Positions 1 through 5,072 of a DNA stretch of 5,072 nucleotides are shown here, one piece after another. The first letter of the stretch is position 1. Every line of letters begins with the position of its first letter. Source of the DNA: Desulfuromonadales bacterium (GTDB lineage: Bacteria > Desulfobacterota > Desulfuromonadia > Desulfuromonadales > BM103); assembly GCA_030640215.1 (NCBI GenBank), contig DAOWJU010000117.1:1-5072 (forward strand). Direction: 5' to 3'. A model generated the notes under the pieces. That model was not told the DNA's origin, did no database searches, and was given only the letters and a program-made list of their open reading frames with translations. The position numbers and the translations under genes were made by a program.

Positions 1-313
1 AGAGCGTCATCTCGGCGGCCACATGGGCGTCGCCCAGCCAGCCGCAGCGTTCCCGGTGGGGACAGTCCGTGGGGATGCCGTGGAGATTGCTGCGCTGTGT
101 CCACAATGCCGTTTCATGGATCCGGTTGATCAATGGGTCACTGCACTTGAAACGCCCCACCGAATCCACCGCCGTATGCACCACCACCCCCGTGAGGGTG
201 CGTCGGTCGGGCCCCCGTGAGCACCCGGTCAACTCGACATAGCGGAAACCGTGATAGGTGAAACGTGGTTCGTAGACCTCAGTGCCTTTTTTACCGGCCA
301 GGATGTAGCTGTC
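1..313 (-). other. GH78 alpha-L-rhamnosidase segment replacing the phosphomannomutase domain
   Basis: Residues ~417-520 of the minus-strand frame read DSYILAGKKGTEVYEPRFTY and continue with HGFRYVEL, then CSDPLINRIHETALWTQRSN and GIPTDCPHRERCGWLGDAH. These are hallmark motifs of bacterial GH78 alpha-L-rhamnosidases: the E.Y.PRFTYHGFRYVE strand at the end of the beta-domain and the PTDCP.R...GW.GDA segment that opens the (alpha/alpha)6 catalytic domain and carries acidic active-site residues. The several hundred residues that normally precede these motifs in GH78 enzymes are absent; the sequence is joined mid-protein to a phosphomannomutase start. G+C is about 62% here (187 of 300 bases). The homology is clear. 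Whether the joint exists in a genome is not. Confidence 0.85.
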
Positions 314-1561
314 CTTGGGCAGGGTCGATCCATATGCTGCGCCGAGGCGGGCAGAGAATTCCGGGGTCATCTCCACGTTGGTCAGGCCGCGGACCACGGC
401 GCCTTCAAAAAGGCTCTTGCGCCATTTTTCTCCCCAGATCAGGTTGATGGAGACTGTCGAGCCGCTCTCGATGACTTTGCGTGGCCAGATCTTGACGTTT
501 GGGCGTATGTTGACTTCATCGCCGACCATGGTTTCATCGGCGATCACGACACCCGTTTCAATAATCGCGCGTTGGCCAATCCGAACCCGGTGGCCAAGAT
601 TCGCCCCCGTGACCCTGGTGCCAGCCTTGATATAGACATTGTCCCAGAGCACAGCTTCTTTGAGGATGGCACCCTCTTCGATCTGGCAGTTGCGGCCGAG
701 AACGCAGTTGCTGAGCTGGGCGTTGCCATGAATCCTGGTGTTGTCGCCGAGGACGACCATGCCGGAGAGTGTGGCCTGCTCGTCCACCTGGGCACCAGGG
801 CTGATAAATATCGTACTGCCTGCAGAGCATGGCGGTTCAGCGATCTGAACCGCAACCTTGCCGTGACAGATGTCATGGCACGCTTCGAGGTACGCTTCAG
901 GGTTGCCGATGTCGGCCCAGTAACCTTGCATGTCGCAACCGAAGAGAGCATCGTTGTTCTCAAGCATTTTGGGAAAGACATCCTTGGACCAGTCGCGATT
1001 CTCTCCGTCAGGGATCAGCTCAAGAACTTCAGGCTCCAAAATGTAGATGCCGGTGTTGATGGTGTCGGAGAAGACTTCTCCCCATCCGGGCTTCTCAAGG
1101 AACTTGGTAATGCGGGATGCCTTGTCGGTGATGACAACACCGAACTGCAGAGGGTCGGTCACGGAGGTCAGGGTAATGGTTGCTTGCGCTTGCTTGTTTT
1201 CATGAAAAGCGAGCACTTTCGACAGGTCAAAGTCAGTCAGCAGATCACCGCTGATAATCATGAAACGTTCGTTAAGATGACGCGCTGCAGCTTTGACCGC
1301 GCCAGCCGTGCCGAAATCTTCTAATGGTGTCACGTAGGTGATGCGGACACCGAATTCGCTGCCGTCACCAAAATATTTTTTGATCGTTTCAGGTTGATGA
1401 AACAGCAGCAGGACCAAATCGGTAATGCCGTGTTGTTTCAGCAGGTTGACAATATGCTCCATGATCGGTCGATTGATCAATGGAATCATCGGTTTGGGCA
1501 TGCTGATCGTTAATGGGTGGATGCGGGTGCCGAAGCCGCCCGCCATGATAACAGCTTTCAA
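1..1561 (-). CDS. Mannose-1-phosphate guanylyltransferase-like protein, fused in frame to a GH78 rhamnosidase segment (partial)
   Basis: The first ~235 residues form a nucleotidyltransferase domain making NDP-sugars from sugar-1-phosphates. Visible are the signature AGGFGTR at residues 7-13 followed by PKPMIPL (22-28), GTAG at 84-87, SGD at 104-106 (metal/nucleotide site) and YWADIGNPEAY near 214-224. Residues ~248-375 are hexapeptide repeats of a left-handed beta-helix. Residues ~376-416 (WGEKW, NVEMTPEFSARLGAAYGSTL) match the linker and first strand of the phosphomannomutase domain in the ~830-residue bifunctional family. That domain then stops, and the frame continues as alpha-L-rhamnosidase from about residue 417. 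The frame is open for 520 codons to the window edge. The TTG start at 1561 is preferred because it gives the family N-terminus MKAVIMAGG and has AAGGAG six bases upstream; an in-frame ATG at 1588 would add nine residues and lacks a good ribosome site. The sugar specificity (mannose versus glucose) is inferred. The gene probably shares a transcript with the upstream response regulator. Confidence 0.88.
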   Translation of the reverse strand, partial: MKAVIMAGGFGTRIHPLTISMPKPMIPLINRPIMEHIVNLLKQHGITDLVLLLFHQPETIKKYFGDGSEFGVRITYVTPLEDFGTAGAVKAAARHLNERFMIISGDLLTDFDLSKVLAFHENKQAQATITLTSVTDPLQFGVVITDKASRITKFLEKPGWGEVFSDTINTGIYILEPEVLELIPDGENRDWSKDVFPKMLENNDALFGCDMQGYWADIGNPEAYLEACHDICHGKVAVQIAEPPCSAGSTIFISPGAQVDEQATLSGMVVLGDNTRIHGNAQLSNCVLGRNCQIEEGAILKEAVLWDNVYIKAGTRVTGANLGHRVRIGQRAIIETGVVIADETMVGDEVNIRPNVKIWPRKVIESGSTVSINLIWGEKWRKSLFEGAVVRGLTNVEMTPEFSARLGAAYGSTLPKDSYILAGKKGTEVYEPRFTYHGFRYVELTGCSRGPDRRTLTGVVVHTAVDSVGRFKCSDPLINRIHETALWTQRSNLHGIPTDCPHRERCGWLGDAHVAAEMTL

Positions 1562-1567
1562 TGGATT

Positions 1568-1573
1568 CTCCTT
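1568..1573 (-). promoter_or_regulatory. Ribosome binding site fixing a TTG start
   Basis: Minus-strand AAGGAG lies six bases before the TTG at 1561-1559. It supports TTG rather than the in-frame ATG at 1588 as the start of the nucleotidyltransferase. Confidence 0.75.
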
Positions 1574-1614
1574 CGAGCCTGGACCCATGCTTGGCCAACG
1601 GACCCAGAAGATGG

Positions 1615-1971
1615 TCAGGATTGTGCGAGAATTCGCCGGACTTCGTTTTTTAACTCATCAAGGTTGGAGCTTTTGACAACGTATGCATCTGCCAGCCAGG
1701 AGGAGAAGTCATCCTTGTAGCAGCTGTAAGCTGTACAAAGCACCACTGGAGTTTTCTCACGTTCGCGAGCGATCTGCTGCAGTAGTTCCAGGCCACTTTC
1801 CTGGTCAAGTTGTATGTCGAGAATGATCAGGTCAAACTGCTGGTGGCGCAGCTGTTCTATGGCGTCCTTGCGGTTGCCGCAGGTGATAACGGTATGGCCT
1901 TCATCTTCCAGTTCTGCAGCGTAAAGGTGGCGGATGTCACCTTCATCATCAATAACCATCAGATGTGCCAT
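1615..1971 (-). CDS. Receiver-only response regulator
   Basis: This 118-residue protein is a single CheY-like receiver domain with no output domain. The acidic pocket D8-D9 (VIDDE), phospho-acceptor D52 (LIILDIQL), the switch threonine T80 (LCTAY) and the conserved lysine K100 (YVVKSS) are all present, so it should be phosphorylated by a histidine kinase. No kinase gene is in the window. ATG at 1971 is preceded by AAGGAG at 1983-1978 with six-base spacing. The gene ends 53 bases before the nucleotidyltransferase start, on the same strand, with no terminator seen between them, so the two are probably co-transcribed. Without a DNA-binding domain it must act by protein contact or as a phosphorelay intermediate. 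A role in polysaccharide or motility control is inferred from the neighbour only. Confidence 0.93.
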   Translation of the reverse strand: MAHLMVIDDEGDIRHLYAAELEDEGHTVITCGNRKDAIEQLRHQQFDLIILDIQLDQESGLELLQQIAREREKTPVVLCTAYSCYKDDFSSWLADAYVVKSSNLDELKNEVRRILAQS

Positions 1972-1977
1972 AGTGTG

Positions 1978-1983
1978 CTCCTT
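1978..1983 (-). promoter_or_regulatory. Ribosome binding site of the response regulator
   Basis: Minus-strand AAGGAG lies six bases upstream of the ATG at 1971, a strong consensus site. Confidence 0.75.
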
Positions 1984-2007
1984 AGGGGTCGGAATTGAAT
2001 GGAGTTA

Positions 2008-2035
2008 ATTATACCAAGCAGATAGCCAACTGCAA
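2008..2035 (-). promoter_or_regulatory. Sigma70-type promoter for the regulator/nucleotidyltransferase operon
   Basis: On the minus strand a TTGCAG -35 box (2035-2030) and a perfect TATAAT -10 box (2013-2008) are separated by 16 bases. A TG one base before the -10 makes it an extended -10 (TGGTATAAT). Transcription would start near position 2000, leaving a leader of about 30 bases before the ATG at 1971. Confidence 0.7.
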
Positions 2036-2057
2036 TCACAGAAAATAGTTTGTCCGC

Positions 2058-2086
2058 TTGCCCTGGATTTACGGCAGTGGCATAGT
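2058..2086 (+). promoter_or_regulatory. Possible promoter of the radical SAM gene, abutting its start codon
   Basis: TTGCCC (2058-2063), a 17-base spacer and CATAGT (2081-2086), preceded by TGG as in an extended -10, lie just before the ATG at 2093. Transcription from it would begin at or within a few bases of the start codon. The -10 differs from consensus at two positions, so this is a weak call. Confidence 0.3.
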
Positions 2087-2092
2087 CCTGTC

Positions 2093-3019
2093 ATGATGAT
2101 GAAACCCTACAAACTTTTTTCCGCGCATCTTAAAAAACATTTTGCTACCCGAGTTCACAAGATCTCTGTTGATGCCGGCTTTGGCTGTCCGAATCGCGAT
2201 GGTGGCAGAGTCGGTGCAGGCTGTCTTTTCTGTGACCCGGGAGGTTCCGGCTCGGTCGGTATTGAGCGACAGTTGAGCGTTGCTGGCCAGCTTGAACAAG
2301 GCAAAGAAGTCATGACCCGTAAGTACCATGCGGGTAAATTCATGGCCTATTTTCAACCATTTTCCAATACTCTTGCCCCGGTAAACCAGCTGCGGGCCCT
2401 CTATGACGAAGCCCTGGCTGTTGATGATGTCGTTGGTCTGGCGGTCGGTACCCGGCCCGATTGTGTCCCCTCTGAGGTCCTTGACCTGCTCGGTGAATAT
2501 CACCGGCGCACCTATTTCTGGCTGGAACTTGGGCTGCAGAGCAGCCACGACCGTACACTCGTCTGGCTACAGCGCGGCCACGATTTTGCAACTTTCAACA
2601 AGGCGTACCACGAGGCCAAATCACGCGGTCTGCGGGTATGTGTCCATGTGATTATTGGCTTGCCCGGGGAGAGTCGTGCGGACATGCTGGCAACGGCGAA
2701 TGTCCTGGCGGGGTTGCAGGTCGATGGTGTGAAGCTACATCTTCTCCATGTTATGAAGAATACACCGCTTAGTAACTTGTATGACGAGGGTAAAATTCAG
2801 TTGCTGGATAGGGATGAGTATGTCGATCTGGTGGTCGATTTTATGGAACGACTGCATCCCGCAACCTTGATCCACAGACTGACTGGCGATGGCCCACGAG
2901 ATCAACTACTGGCCCCGCTCTGGTCACTTAAAAAGTGGGAGGTCCTGAATGCGATTGATGCTGAGTTTGCCAGGCGTGGCTCTCGACAGGGTGATCGTTA
3001 TGGGAGCCCGTCCAAATAA
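2093..3019 (+). CDS. yhcC: YhcC-type (TIGR01212) radical SAM protein
   Basis: The protein has 308 residues, close to the usual ~300-320 of this family. The N-terminus (MMMKPYKLFSAHLKKHF) leads into DAGFGCPNRDGG and a cysteine cluster C32-x11-C44-x2-C47, which would bind the 4Fe-4S cluster that cleaves S-adenosylmethionine; the long first spacing is typical of this family and of Elp3-like proteins. Further family blocks are YFQPFSNT, VGTRPDC, ELGLQSSHD, HVIIGLPGE and KLHLLHVMKNTPL, together forming the radical SAM barrel, followed by the C-terminal segment HRLTGDGPRDQLLAP. The substrate is not firmly known; a cytoplasmic modification role is an inference. The first of three consecutive ATGs was taken as start because no ATG, GTG or TTG lies upstream in frame before a stop at 2006, but no Shine-Dalgarno sequence precedes it. 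It is a single-gene unit, divergent from the response regulator. Confidence 0.92.
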   Translation: MMMKPYKLFSAHLKKHFATRVHKISVDAGFGCPNRDGGRVGAGCLFCDPGGSGSVGIERQLSVAGQLEQGKEVMTRKYHAGKFMAYFQPFSNTLAPVNQLRALYDEALAVDDVVGLAVGTRPDCVPSEVLDLLGEYHRRTYFWLELGLQSSHDRTLVWLQRGHDFATFNKAYHEAKSRGLRVCVHVIIGLPGESRADMLATANVLAGLQVDGVKLHLLHVMKNTPLSNLYDEGKIQLLDRDEYVDLVVDFMERLHPATLIHRLTGDGPRDQLLAPLWSLKKWEVLNAIDAEFARRGSRQGDRYGSPSK

Positions 3020-3058
3020 AAGAGAAAGTTTAGCCAGGGGAATTGAAAACACCTGGAA

Positions 3059-3178
3059 TCAGGAGGCGTTATTAACCATAGGCGTTGGTTGGGCAGCCGT
3101 CTCAGTTGGGCCGCTCCAGGAGAGGAGCAGCAGAGACGCCCAGATGATGCTGACTAGTAAAATTACGCAACGGAACAT
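3059..3178 (-). CDS. Doubtful small ORF for a hydrophobic peptide
   Basis: In the 265-base gap 3020-3284, the minus strand encodes a 39-residue peptide with basic start (MFRC), a hydrophobic run VILLVSIIWASLLLLSW at residues 5-21 and a short polar tail (SGPTETAAQP) ending at TGA. It resembles a small single-pass membrane or exported peptide and lies downstream of, and on the same strand as, the cytochrome b5-like gene. Against it, no ribosome binding site precedes the ATG, there is no recognisable homology, and a chance hydrophobic ORF this short is common. The rest of the gap holds an imperfect hairpin at 3107-3142 (TGGGC/GCCCA outer and GCTCC/GGAGC inner arms) without a T tract. No convincing terminator was seen for either flanking gene. 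Confidence 0.22.
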   Translation of the reverse strand: MFRCVILLVSIIWASLLLLSWSGPTETAAQPTPMVNNAS

Positions 3179-3284
3179 GGCGCGGAGGATAACCGAGCGA
3201 GAGAGAAAAATCAAGCATGCAAAAACCGTAATAAAAGATTTTCTGGCTTCCTCGCCCGTATCTCTGACTCTGTGACCCGACTTT

Positions 3285-3605
3285 TTAAAGGATCAAAAAT
3301 AGCACCAAGGCAATAATGGCAACTGCAATGATAATTCCGATAGTCATTTTACCGCTGCCACTGGGTGTTTGTGCCGGGATATCTGCCTCGAGAGTCCCTA
3401 CCACCGGGAATCGTTCAATAACCGCACGAACATGTGGGGCTTTGGCCAGTTCCTCCGTCAGGTCCTGACCGGCCTTATGATCAGGGGGGTGCAGCCCATT
3501 TTGCCAGCGGGGGCTGTCGGTCACATCATAGATTGTGCCATTGACGGCAACGTAGGCACGACGGCCATCCTGGCCATCGTTGCTGGCAAGTTCAGTAAGC
3601 GTCAT
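3285..3605 (-). CDS. Cytochrome b5-like heme-binding protein with C-terminal membrane anchor
   Basis: The protein has 106 residues. Residues ~1-72 match the cytochrome b5-like heme/steroid-binding domain: AYVAVNGTIYDVTDSPRW (17-34), then GLHPPDHKAGQDLTEEL (37-53), APHVRAVI (56-63) and PVVGTL (67-72). Candidate axial heme ligands are H39 or H43 in the first loop and H58 in the second; the canonical HPGG is changed to HPPDH. A linker APSG-type stretch (residues 74-86, rich in Pro, Ser and Gly) leads to a single hydrophobic helix at 88-106 that ends the protein, so it looks tail-anchored with the heme domain on the cytoplasmic side; no N-terminal signal peptide is present. Electron transfer is the expected role, but heme binding and partner are not shown by the sequence. 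ATG at 3605 has the strong site AAAGGAGG (3617-3610) with four-base spacing. It is transcribed divergently from the mshM-like gene. Confidence 0.88.
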   Translation of the reverse strand: MTLTELASNDGQDGRRAYVAVNGTIYDVTDSPRWQNGLHPPDHKAGQDLTEELAKAPHVRAVIERFPVVGTLEADIPAQTPSGSGKMTIGIIIAVAIIALVLFLIL

Positions 3606-3609
3606 AAGG

Positions 3610-3617
3610 CCTCCTTT
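3610..3617 (-). promoter_or_regulatory. Ribosome binding site of the cytochrome b5-like gene
   Basis: Minus-strand AAAGGAGG is a near-perfect anti-16S match, four bases before the ATG at 3605. The spacing is slightly short. Confidence 0.75.
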
Positions 3618-3648
3618 CTTTCGGCGATGGGATATAAGTCGTTATTTC

Positions 3649-3678
3649 TTGGTTTATTTTTAAATTAGCCTATATACT
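3649..3678 (+). promoter_or_regulatory. Possible promoter of the mshM-mshN operon
   Basis: TTGGTT (3649-3654) is followed after 16 bases by TATATA (3671-3676) or after 18 bases by TATACT (3673-3678), in an A+T-rich stretch between the divergent genes. Transcription would start about 45 bases before the ATG at 3730. The boxes are plausible but A+T-rich DNA gives such matches by chance. Confidence 0.4.
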
Positions 3679-3729
3679 ACTCACTATTTGCTGGTTGGCA
3701 AGCTGACCAGTCTTGGGGGGTATCGTTTC

Positions 3730-4650
3730 ATGTATCAGGAACATTTCAAGTTGCGGGAAGCTCCATTCTCGTTGACGCCTGATCCCGATTATTTTTATAA
3801 TTACACCGGCCATCAACAGGCTTTGAATGTTCTGCTGGTTGCATTGCAAAGCGGCGAAGGTCTGATCAAAATTACCGGTGAAGTCGGGACTGGTAAAACT
3901 CTTCTCTGTCGTAAACTGATTGTCGCGTTGAATAATGACTTTCAGACGGCCTATCTGCCCAACCCTCTCCTGAAACCTTTTGAGCTTTATCAGGCTTTCG
4001 CCGAAGAGCTTGGGATTAATATTCCTCACGGCATTACCATGCATGATCTGGTCAAACGGATTACGGAGCAATTGGTAGTGCTGCAGCAGAAGGGCAAAAA
4101 AGCTGTGCTTTGCATTGACGAAGCGCAAGCCATGCCTCAAGAGACTCTGGAAGCGTTGCGTCTGTTCAGTAATCTGGAGACGGAAAAACAGAAGCTGCTG
4201 CAGATTGTCGTCTTCGCCCAGCCAGAGTTGAACAAAATGCTTGAAAGCAGCGATTTACGTCAACTGCGTCAACGTATAACTTTCAGTTATGATCTGCCTG
4301 CGTTGGATCGTGAGGCTGTTACTGGTTATGTCAATTACCGTCTGAAGGTGGCCGGCCATGGAGAAGGCACGCTGTTCGATACTGCTGCCCTCGACGCTGT
4401 TTATCGCTCCAGTCGAGGCATCCCACGATTGGTCAACATCATTTGCCATAAAGCCTTGATGGTTGCTTATGGTCAAGGCCAGAGAGTGGTTGATCTGCCA
4501 CAAGTAAAAACGGCCAGTCGTGATACCGAAGATGCAACGCAACTCTCCAGATCACTGCTGGCTGGCAAATCATTCAATTTTACAATCGGTATCATTACTC
4601 TTCTGGAAATTGTTTTGGTCATTTACTTGCTGCGGAGCGTGTTGCAATGA
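3730..4650 (+). CDS. mshM: MshM/ExeA-type AAA+ ATPase of pilus or type II secretion biogenesis
   Basis: This 306-residue protein opens with the family signature MYQEHFKLREAPFSLTPDP, followed by a P-loop GEVGTGKT (Walker A, residues 50-57), a Walker B VLCIDEAQ (126-133), a QLRQRI block of the sensor/arginine-finger region and the SSRGIPRLVNIICHKAL C-terminal lid motif. A hydrophobic helix at about 284-303 ends the protein and would anchor it in the inner membrane. Family members (MshM, ExeA/GspA) help assemble or insert the secretin and its periplasmic partners using ATP. ATG at 3730 was chosen because it matches the family N-terminus and has GGGGGG at 3715-3720; an upstream in-frame TTG at 3688 lacks support. 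The next gene overlaps by four bases (ATGA), indicating translational coupling. The MshM name rests on the MshN-like partner; the related PEP-CTERM/exosortase-linked ATPase family is the main alternative. Confidence 0.9.
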   Translation: MYQEHFKLREAPFSLTPDPDYFYNYTGHQQALNVLLVALQSGEGLIKITGEVGTGKTLLCRKLIVALNNDFQTAYLPNPLLKPFELYQAFAEELGINIPHGITMHDLVKRITEQLVVLQQKGKKAVLCIDEAQAMPQETLEALRLFSNLETEKQKLLQIVVFAQPELNKMLESSDLRQLRQRITFSYDLPALDREAVTGYVNYRLKVAGHGEGTLFDTAALDAVYRSSRGIPRLVNIICHKALMVAYGQGQRVVDLPQVKTASRDTEDATQLSRSLLAGKSFNFTIGIITLLEIVLVIYLLRSVLQ

Positions 4651-5072
4651 GTTTGATTAACCAAATGCTGCGTGATCTGCAGCAACAGAAAAAGGCTGAC
4701 GGGCAGACGAAACCAGAGGCCTTGCGCCCCAAGATGGTGGAGCGTATACCCTACCTGCCACTGCCGGTGGTTTTGGGTGGCGCAGCTTTACTCCTGCTTT
4801 GTCTGGTCTGGTGGCTGGCCGGGGTTTTGTCTGACATGATGTTTGGTTTCGAGCCGGTCGCTAAGCCGACCGATACTCAGCAGATTGTTGTAAACGAATA
4901 TTCACCAGAAGCAGAGAAAACCCTGCTTATTGCTACAGAGACGGATCAGCTGACGATGGCGGAGCGTGAGGCTGAACCCCCGATTGTCTCAGCCAAGACC
5001 GTTTCAGCCAAGACCTTTTCAACTCCGGCCGTTTCAATCCCGATGACCCCGGCCGTGAGTGAACCGGTCGCA
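4647..5072 (+). CDS. mshN: MshN-like pilus biogenesis membrane protein (N-terminal part)
   Basis: The frame is open from ATG at 4647 to the window end (142 codons). The N-terminus MSLINQMLRDLQQQKK matches the start of MshN-type proteins (S-x-I-N-x-M-L-x-D-L), followed by a single transmembrane helix at about residues 37-61 (PLPVVLGGAALLLLCLVWWL). After it comes a low-complexity Pro/Ser/Thr/Ala-rich stretch expected to be a periplasmic linker. In MshN the C-terminal part carries TPR repeats; here it lies outside the window. A short cytoplasmic tail plus one membrane helix suits a protein that works with the ATPase encoded just upstream, whose stop codon overlaps this start (ATGA). GGAG at 4634-4637, nine bases upstream and inside the preceding gene, is the likely ribosome site. 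GspB/ExeB-type partners are an alternative, but their usual N-terminus (MSYILDAL) differs. Confidence 0.8.
   Translation, partial: MSLINQMLRDLQQQKKADGQTKPEALRPKMVERIPYLPLPVVLGGAALLLLCLVWWLAGVLSDMMFGFEPVAKPTDTQQIVVNEYSPEAEKTLLIATETDQLTMAEREAEPPIVSAKTVSAKTFSTPAVSIPMTPAVSEPVA
4986..5045 (+). repeat. 15-base, five-residue tandem repeat in the mshN linker
   Basis: Two adjacent 15-base units (4986-5000 and 5001-5015) differ at one base and encode VSAKT twice. Two further degenerate units follow, encoding FSTPA and VSIPM. The period keeps the frame, so copy number could vary without breaking the gene. Confidence 0.7.

Noticed and set aside
251..1324. Long plus-strand open frame (357 codons)
   Set aside because: It lies wholly antisense to the nucleotidyltransferase, whose conserved motifs occupy the minus strand; the product has no recognisable domain.
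1559..1588. ATG at 1588 as start of the nucleotidyltransferase
   Set aside because: It adds nine residues not seen in the family and lacks a good ribosome site; the TTG at 1561 has AAGGAG at ideal spacing.
3107..3142. Hairpin as a rho-independent terminator
   Set aside because: The arms are interrupted and neither strand has a T tract after the stem, so it is at best a weak structure.
2949..3275. Plus-strand open frame overlapping the end of the radical SAM gene
   Set aside because: It overlaps the conserved gene's end in another frame, has no domain, and its non-overlapping part reads as Arg/Lys-rich non-coding sequence.
3688..3729. TTG at 3688 as start of the MshM-like ATPase
   Set aside because: The family N-terminus begins exactly at the ATG at 3730 (MYQEHF); the extra 14 residues have no support.
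3670..4140. Minus-strand open frame of 156 codons
   Set aside because: It is antisense to the start and P-loop region of the MshM-like ATPase and resembles no protein family.
1..5072. Mobile element, CRISPR array, tRNA or rRNA
   Set aside because: No transposase or integrase motifs, no regularly spaced repeats, and no tRNA or rRNA signature were seen; the joint near 310 shows no flanking insertion-sequence ends or target duplication.

Overview
The gene set suggests a Gram-negative, probably anaerobic bacterium of the Desulfuromonadales/Geobacter type (Desulfobacterota, formerly Deltaproteobacteria). The reasons are an MSHA-type pilus/secretion gene pair, a small tail-anchored cytochrome b5-like protein, a YhcC-type radical SAM protein, and a nucleotidyltransferase of the long mannose-1-phosphate guanylyltransferase/phosphomannomutase type preceded by a receiver-only response regulator. 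This placement is inferred from gene content and protein style; no marker gene is present. Base composition is moderate (about 52% G+C in a counted stretch of the nucleotidyltransferase) and rises to about 62% in the first 300 bases.

Layout: (1) 1-1561, minus strand, runs off the left edge. It is a sugar-phosphate nucleotidyltransferase with a left-handed beta-helix domain and the first residues of a phosphomannomutase domain. At about residue 417-421 the same uninterrupted frame becomes a GH78 alpha-L-rhamnosidase. (2) 1615-1971, minus strand, a receiver-only response regulator 53 bases upstream of the nucleotidyltransferase, with a convincing sigma70-type promoter at 2008-2035. (3) 2093-3019, plus strand, a YhcC/TIGR01212 radical SAM protein, divergent from the regulator. 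(4) 3020-3284, a gap holding at best one doubtful small membrane-peptide ORF on the minus strand and an imperfect hairpin. (5) 3285-3605, minus strand, a cytochrome b5-like protein with a C-terminal membrane anchor. (6) 3730-4650 and 4647-5072 (runs off the right edge), plus strand, an MshM/ExeA-type AAA+ ATPase overlapping by four bases an MshN-like membrane protein.

How the genes relate: the regulator and nucleotidyltransferase probably form one transcript for control and synthesis of an activated sugar for surface polysaccharide. The mshM-mshN pair probably opens a pilus/type II secretion-like operon reading to the right. The radical SAM and cytochrome b5 genes are single-gene units between them. 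The most unusual feature is the seamless nucleotidyltransferase/phosphomannomutase-to-rhamnosidase junction near position 301-315, which is either a real recombination product or a chimeric assembly. No rRNA, tRNA, CRISPR array, insertion sequence or attachment site was seen.
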